This document shows, one piece after another, positions 7,519-10,715 of a stretch of 10,715 nt of DNA. The notes beneath the pieces are model-generated. The model saw only the letters and a program-made list of their open reading frames with translations, did not search any database and was not told the origin of the DNA. Made by a program: the position numbers and the translations under genes. Source of the stretch: Bdellovibrionota bacterium (GTDB taxonomy: Bacteria > Bdellovibrionota > Bacteriovoracia > Bacteriovoracales > Bacteriovoracaceae); the NCBI GenBank assembly GCA_030836365.1, contig JAURQB010000178.1, forward strand, positions 1-10,715, given 5' to 3'. Every line of letters starts with the position of its first letter. Position 1 is the first letter of the stretch.

Positions 7519-7536
7519 GCCCTAATGTTAAAGGGC
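7519..7536 (+). promoter_or_regulatory. GC hairpin in the leader of the lipoprotein gene
   Basis: GCCCT (7519-7523) and AGGGC (7532-7536) form a 5-bp stem with an 8-base loop, directly before a TAAAAT (7538-7543) that could be a second -10 box and 14 bases before the AAAGGA ribosome site (7550-7555). It could be an operator or an mRNA leader hairpin. The rest of the 7372-7561 gap shows no further gene; another small AT-rich hairpin is AAAAAG-ATG-CTTTTT (7496-7510). Confidence 0.35.
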
Positions 7537-7561
7537 GTAAAATAGGGACAAAGGAAATTAA

Positions 7562-8062
7562 ATGAGTTTGTCAGGTCCATTTAAGTTGCTAATTATTTTC
7601 TTGGTTTTATCTGGGTGTATACAGGTGGAAACAGGAACGCCCAAAGATGATGAAGAGGGAGGGCAAACCTCAAGTGAGGTTAATGACGAAGCTGCACAAA
7701 ATAGTAACCAGTTGGCATCAAGCTTGCCTGGGGAAACCGTCAACCTCATTCCGCATGTCGTTTTTCAAGTATTAAATCCAGCTAGTAAAAATTTAGATGG
7801 TATTTTCGTCGATCTGGCCAGTGGAGAAAACGTAAAAACATTTTCTACTATTAGCGCCAGACTCGCGAGCAATACGCCTTTACTTGTTAAGCTCCCGACA
7901 AATATCATCGACAACTCAATTTATGTTTTTCTTAAAGGGCCTTCAGGAACAGTGAGAGAAAAACACTTTATCCCTCAGGTTAATTGCGGACAAGATAGTG
8001 ATGCCGATTGTAACAAAGTGATTGTTAGCATAGGCGCGGCCAAATATCAGGAGCTTAAATAA
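7562..8062 (+). CDS. Lipoprotein of unknown function, 166 aa, first gene of an operon
   Basis: The signal peptide MSLSGPFKLLIIFLVLSGC has the lipobox L16-S17-G18-C19, so Cys19 should be lipidated. The start is fixed by a good ribosome site, AAAGGA, six bases before the ATG. Residues 22-57 form an acidic, Gln/Ser/Asn-rich flexible tether (KDDEEGGQTSSEVNDE). Residues 58-166 form a compact beta-rich domain with one Cys pair, C142 and C150, flanking a D145-x-D147-x-D149 run that resembles a calcium-binding loop; this is a resemblance only. No family is recognised. Its stop overlaps the next gene's start by one base (TAATG), so the two are very probably co-transcribed and translationally coupled. 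A plausible role is an outer-membrane partner or anchor for the large surface protein encoded downstream; this rests on gene order alone. Confidence 0.87.
   Translation: MSLSGPFKLLIIFLVLSGCIQVETGTPKDDEEGGQTSSEVNDEAAQNSNQLASSLPGETVNLIPHVVFQVLNPASKNLDGIFVDLASGENVKTFSTISARLASNTPLLVKLPTNIIDNSIYVFLKGPSGTVREKHFIPQVNCGQDSDADCNKVIVSIGAAKYQELK
8049..8053 (+). promoter_or_regulatory. Ribosome binding site AGGAG inside the upstream lipoprotein gene
   Basis: AGGAG lies eight bases before the ATG at 8062 and within the last codons of the lipoprotein gene. Together with the TAATG overlap it fixes the start of the following gene and indicates coupled translation. Confidence 0.7.
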
Positions 8063-9075
8063 TGAACTGGTTTTTGGCGAGACTTCTCATTTTTACCGGC
8101 ATTTTTAACGTGGCGACCCTTCAGCGCGCTCAAACCGAAACCTTATTTTCTTTTGTCGAATCAACTCGTTTAATGGGGAGAAACCCAACTTATGATAATA
8201 CGGATTACTCCTTGTTCGCTCTCGGAATTGAATTAAGTGTTAATCAGCCCGCTGCTAATCTCGTGGATGGAATAATAGGTGAAATTAATGGAGAGTTGTG
8301 CCAAAGCAGTGAGTCTATCAGTGCGAAGTTTGAAATGCCTTGTAATGGACATTTGTTGATATCCTCTCCCAGCGATGAGGGTTATATCAATGGACACTTT
8401 TACCGGGGCGAGAGAATAAGTATTGCAGACAATTTTTGTGATTCTTTTTTTGTCTCTGATGAGAGTGATCTCCTTTCAAGTAATAGTGGTTTAAGTTATG
8501 GAATCAGTTTAAGTTGTGATGCTGGCCGTCCATTTCCAATTCCTGAAACAAATGGTGGTTATATTTTCAATGTAGAAAAACTCTTTAAGTTTATCTACCA
8601 AGACCCTAACACCGGAATCACTCACGTCCTTAACAATCGAAAAGAAGGAGCACCACCATTTTTAGCTAAAATGCCATTGAACCTGCCAATGGTTAAAGGG
8701 GACTTGTTTAGTTTTCTTGGTGTCGGGTGTGAGTCCCTTCGGGATTGTAAAGATAAACTGCTAACTAAAGTTTTAAAGATCGTCACTAATCCAACGGCAA
8801 TCGCGCGTTTGAATGATAAAAACGTCATAGAAAAAGTCGATCCTGTAAAAGAATCAGTTCAGGAGCTTTGCCTTAAAAAAGATGGTTGTCAAAAGCTTGA
8901 TGTCGCTGATGGAAAGATGTTATCTCCATTTAAAAAAATAATTTTTAAAAACAAGATGATTACAATCGAACGGGATCAATGCTTACTGATCTTCAAACAC
9001 AATGTTTACCAAAAAGGACCTATTGTATTTCAGGGAAAAAATTACTTAGTGAAGAGTCAAGCGATGGAAGCATAA
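8062..9075 (+). CDS. Secreted protein, 337 aa; probable N-terminal part of a frameshifted surface protein
   Basis: The N-terminus MNWFLARLLIFTGIFNVATL then QRA-QTE is a signal peptide with likely cleavage after Ala23. The mature protein has nine Cys (80, 94, 126, 152, 223, 229, 270, 276, 307), an odd number, in pairs such as C223-x5-C229 and C270-x5-C276; with export, these suggest disulfides. No family is recognised. The C-terminus is suspicious. At K326-N327 the codons AAA-AAT are preceded by A, giving the in-phase slippery heptamer 9036-9042. Reading on in the -1 frame runs into the long repeat protein that follows, whereas the zero frame stops after ten more residues (YLVKSQAMEA). The -1 path reads QGKKLLSEESSDGSIKYMCC and brings four more cysteines. 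I infer that this gene and the next were, or are, one coding unit. If they are separate, this is a secreted Cys-rich protein in an operon with the upstream lipoprotein. Confidence 0.85.
   Translation: MNWFLARLLIFTGIFNVATLQRAQTETLFSFVESTRLMGRNPTYDNTDYSLFALGIELSVNQPAANLVDGIIGEINGELCQSSESISAKFEMPCNGHLLISSPSDEGYINGHFYRGERISIADNFCDSFFVSDESDLLSSNSGLSYGISLSCDAGRPFPIPETNGGYIFNVEKLFKFIYQDPNTGITHVLNNRKEGAPPFLAKMPLNLPMVKGDLFSFLGVGCESLRDCKDKLLTKVLKIVTNPTAIARLNDKNVIEKVDPVKESVQELCLKKDGCQKLDVADGKMLSPFKKIIFKNKMITIERDQCLLIFKHNVYQKGPIVFQGKNYLVKSQAMEA
9036..9042 (+). other. In-phase slippery heptamer A-AAA-AAT at a gene junction
   Basis: Six A followed by T fall as A AAA AAT relative to the upstream gene's codons, the X-XXY-YYZ arrangement used for -1 ribosomal frameshifting (A-AAA-AAG in E. 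coli dnaX is the efficient bacterial version; the AAT form is usually weaker). A -1 slip, or one extra A in DNA or mRNA, joins the 8062 frame to the downstream frame, which is open from 8949 to the window end. No convincing stimulatory hairpin is visible 5-10 bases downstream. A Shine-Dalgarno-like AAGGA (9014-9018) lies 17 bases upstream, farther than in dnaX. A plain one-base indel is an equally good explanation. Confidence 0.5.
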
Positions 9076-9080
9076 AATAC

Positions 9081-10715
9081 ATGTGTTGCCCTAATGACTT
9101 GTTTTACAACGAAATCACTGACCAGTGTGCGTGCGTAAAAAAGGTAAAAACGTTTAAAGAAGAAGTTCCACTGCCTGCTAGTGTCAGAGAAAAAAATGAG
9201 AGAGAAGCGGGTGTAATTAGTTCAGATAACTTAGTGGCGCCTATATTAACCATTAATGGGGATGACGCTGATACCAGCGGTGCGGCCACTGGATTTGATA
9301 TTAAAGTAACTTTATTAAAAGAATACGATGAGGCGTTGCTTCCAGACATTAAAATTTATTTTTCAAAGAAAGGTAATTCATGCCACTCGTCGGCAACCCA
9401 TGTTGTAAAAACAAAAGTAACCGGGGGGTTGCTTACAGTTCCTTTTCTGAGTGAACTGGATGAGCGAACCTGGTTTGTTTCTGCTGAGCTTGTTATGGGT
9501 AAAGAAACTTCTGTATGTAGTGATTTGCTAACTTATACAGTAGTGCCTGAAGGAACAGATACAGGATCAGGAACAAATCCCGGAAATGGAAATGGAAATG
9601 GAAATGGCGGAACTACGACACTAACTCTACCAACGGATTTAGCTTTATCCATCTCGGGAGGAGATGCGAGTGTGGTTGACCTTGCGGCCACAGGAACTTT
9701 TACGGCAAGTGATTTTACAATAAATTTTTATGATATTAGTTGTGTGAAAAATCGCACCGGAGTGACGCCTTTAGGTTCGACTGGTAGAGATTCACAGGAG
9801 CACTTGTTAAGTGAAGGGACGCACACATTTTCTGTGGACGTGATTATTGCAGAGACGGGAGAAAAGGTGTGCGCGGAAAGTTCTTACACGTACACTGCGC
9901 CAGAACCGCCGGCCGAAAAGCCAAGTGCTCCGACCTTGATTGTAAAAGCTAATTCCGAAGGAAGTGTTGCCGGGTCAGGTTTGAGTTTTTCCGGTGATGC
10001 CAAAGCGATTATTGTTGAAATTAGTGGACTGGATAATGGAACAGTTGAAAAATTTTATGAAAGCGTTGATTGTTCAGGTAGTCCTTCTTCACAAAGAGAG
10101 TTCAGTTTTACTCAGTCGGGAACTGCTAAATACTCCGCACTTGCGGTTGATGAAAATGATCCTTCAAATGTTTCTGATTGTGTGAATGTATCCTATGCGT
10201 ATACAAAACCAGTTGTGAAGCCAAACGCTCCAACACTTACAATAGTGAAAGTTAATTCCAGTTCGGGAAGTGTTACTGGTTCCGGGGCGAGTTATTCTGG
10301 TGATGCCGAGGCGATTAGTGTCAAGATTAGTGGGTTGGATAATGGAGCTGTCGAAAAATTTTATGAAAGCGCTGATTGTTCAGGTAGTCCTTCTTCACAA
10401 AGAGAGTTCAGTTTTACTCAGTCGGGAACTGCTGAATACTCCGCACTTGCGGTTGATGGAATCGATTCTTCAAATGTCTCTGATTGTGTGAATGTATCCT
10501 ATGCGTATACAAAACCAGTTCCGGCAGGGCAATCGTTGTCGCCATCATTGTCGGTGGTGTCGGTGTCGCAAGTGGAGCCATTTTCTCCAAGTAGTAATGT
10601 GATGGTGTCGGTGTCAGGCTTAGTGGTGGGCGCGGACTATGAAGTGTTTGCGGGAAATAGTTGTAGTGGAAATGTTTTAAGTAGTGCAGTGGCGTCAGGC
10701 ACGAGTGTGACGCAA
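9081..10715 (+). CDS. Large surface protein with tandem Ig-like cysteine-paired repeats (3' end outside window)
   Basis: The frame is open for 545 codons from ATG 9081 to the window edge with no stop, and continues upstream without a stop to 8949, so the real start is uncertain. A start at 9081 would use GGAAG (9066-9070) ten bases upstream. That start gives no signal peptide (MCCPNDLFYNEITDQCAC), odd for a protein of this composition; an in-frame fusion with the 8062 gene would supply one. From residue 53 there are beta-rich units of about 95-105 residues: 53-155, 179-272, 281-378, 381-480 and a fifth running off the edge. The first four each carry one Cys pair (C101/C146, C221/C264, C331/C367, C433/C469), and the fifth begins with NSC. 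Sequence resembles bacterial Ig-like/fibronectin-like modules, with P-x-A-P-T linkers and hydrophobic alternation. Units 3 and 4 are nearly identical in their second halves. A GNGNGNGN linker separates units 1 and 2. The likely role is surface adhesion or a structural stalk, inferred from architecture. Confidence 0.85.
   Translation, partial: MCCPNDLFYNEITDQCACVKKVKTFKEEVPLPASVREKNEREAGVISSDNLVAPILTINGDDADTSGAATGFDIKVTLLKEYDEALLPDIKIYFSKKGNSCHSSATHVVKTKVTGGLLTVPFLSELDERTWFVSAELVMGKETSVCSDLLTYTVVPEGTDTGSGTNPGNGNGNGNGGTTTLTLPTDLALSISGGDASVVDLAATGTFTASDFTINFYDISCVKNRTGVTPLGSTGRDSQEHLLSEGTHTFSVDVIIAETGEKVCAESSYTYTAPEPPAEKPSAPTLIVKANSEGSVAGSGLSFSGDAKAIIVEISGLDNGTVEKFYESVDCSGSPSSQREFSFTQSGTAKYSALAVDENDPSNVSDCVNVSYAYTKPVVKPNAPTLTIVKVNSSSGSVTGSGASYSGDAEAISVKISGLDNGAVEKFYESADCSGSPSSQREFSFTQSGTAEYSALAVDGIDSSNVSDCVNVSYAYTKPVPAGQSLSPSLSVVSVSQVEPFSPSSNVMVSVSGLVVGADYEVFAGNSCSGNVLSSAVASGTSVTQ
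9582..9605 (+). repeat. Four tandem GGAAAT hexamers encoding a Gly-Asn linker
   Basis: GGAAAT is repeated four times without error, giving GNGNGNGN in the reading frame, between the first and second Ig-like units. Because the unit is six bases, gain or loss of copies changes linker length without breaking the frame. Confidence 0.85.
9921..10520 (+). repeat. Tandem duplication of a 300-bp Ig-like unit
   Basis: Two consecutive copies, 9921-10220 and 10221-10520, encode units 3 and 4 of the surface protein. The first parts differ clearly, including two extra codons in copy 2, but the 168 bases 10047-10214 and 10353-10520 differ at only 7 positions by my count. The contrast in divergence points to recent partial gene conversion or unequal exchange rather than a uniform age. 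Confidence 0.9.

Noticed and set aside
8979..8981. ATG at 8979 as a native start for the repeat protein
   Set aside because: It lies inside the upstream gene with only GGGA in front, gives no signal peptide (MLTDLQTQCLPKR), and the slip-site junction or the 9081 ATG explains the frame better.
9994..10491. Two similar open frames in the +1 phase (9994-10185 and 10270-10491)
   Set aside because: They are shadows of the duplicated Ig-like unit; the frame beginning at 9081 is open across the whole region and gives the coherent cysteine-paired repeat protein.
9921..10520. Regular repeats as a CRISPR array
   Set aside because: The repeat unit is about 300 bases, in frame and coding; there are no short palindromic repeats with unique spacers and no cas genes.

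Overview
This is an AT-rich bacterial stretch (roughly 39-40 % GC by eye) that is almost fully coding and almost entirely given over to exported proteins. No tRNA, rRNA, transposase, integrase, CRISPR array or recognisable housekeeping gene is present. Cys-containing RCC1 blades, cysteine modules of the C-x3-G-G-x-[FW]-x(n)-C type, many small lipoproteins and secreted proteins, and large repeat-built surface proteins recall marine or soil Bdellovibrionota (Bacteriovorax/Halobacteriovorax-like) or related deltaproteobacterial lineages. That placement is an inference from style, not from a marker gene.

Layout. Bases 1-3321 (+) hold the 3' part of a very large secreted protein with degenerate RCC1-type blades interrupted and followed by cysteine-paired modules. 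Its convergent neighbour at 3343-4278 (-) is a signal-peptide protein of unknown family. A 112-base divergent promoter region with overlapping palindromes separates it from a second unknown secreted protein, 4421-5272 (+). That gene converges on a small lipoprotein at 5313-6044 (-), which is divergent from an outer-membrane beta-barrel protein at 6151-7371 (+). After a 190-base regulatory gap, a probable operon runs to the window end on the + strand: a lipoprotein (7562-8062), a signal-peptide protein that overlaps it by one base (8062-9075), and a large repeat protein (9081 to the edge, unterminated).

The most notable point is the junction of the last two genes. The 337-residue upstream protein has a signal peptide. 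The downstream reading frame has no stop over at least 545 codons, has no signal peptide, and is built of Ig-like cysteine-paired repeats that belong outside the cell. The two frames differ by -1 and overlap across a slippery heptamer A-AAA-AAT (9036-9042) that lies exactly in phase. They are probably one surface protein of at least 885 residues. It may be joined by programmed or transcriptional slippage, switched by the homopolymer, or split by a one-base sequence error or mutation.

No complete enzymatic pathway or known defence system is visible. The window reads as a cell-envelope and surface-protein region, with one outer-membrane protein, two lipoproteins, two secreted proteins without recognised family and two large repeat-built surface proteins. 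Any functional link between these genes is unproven; apart from the three-gene + strand run at the end, they alternate in direction and are probably separate transcripts.
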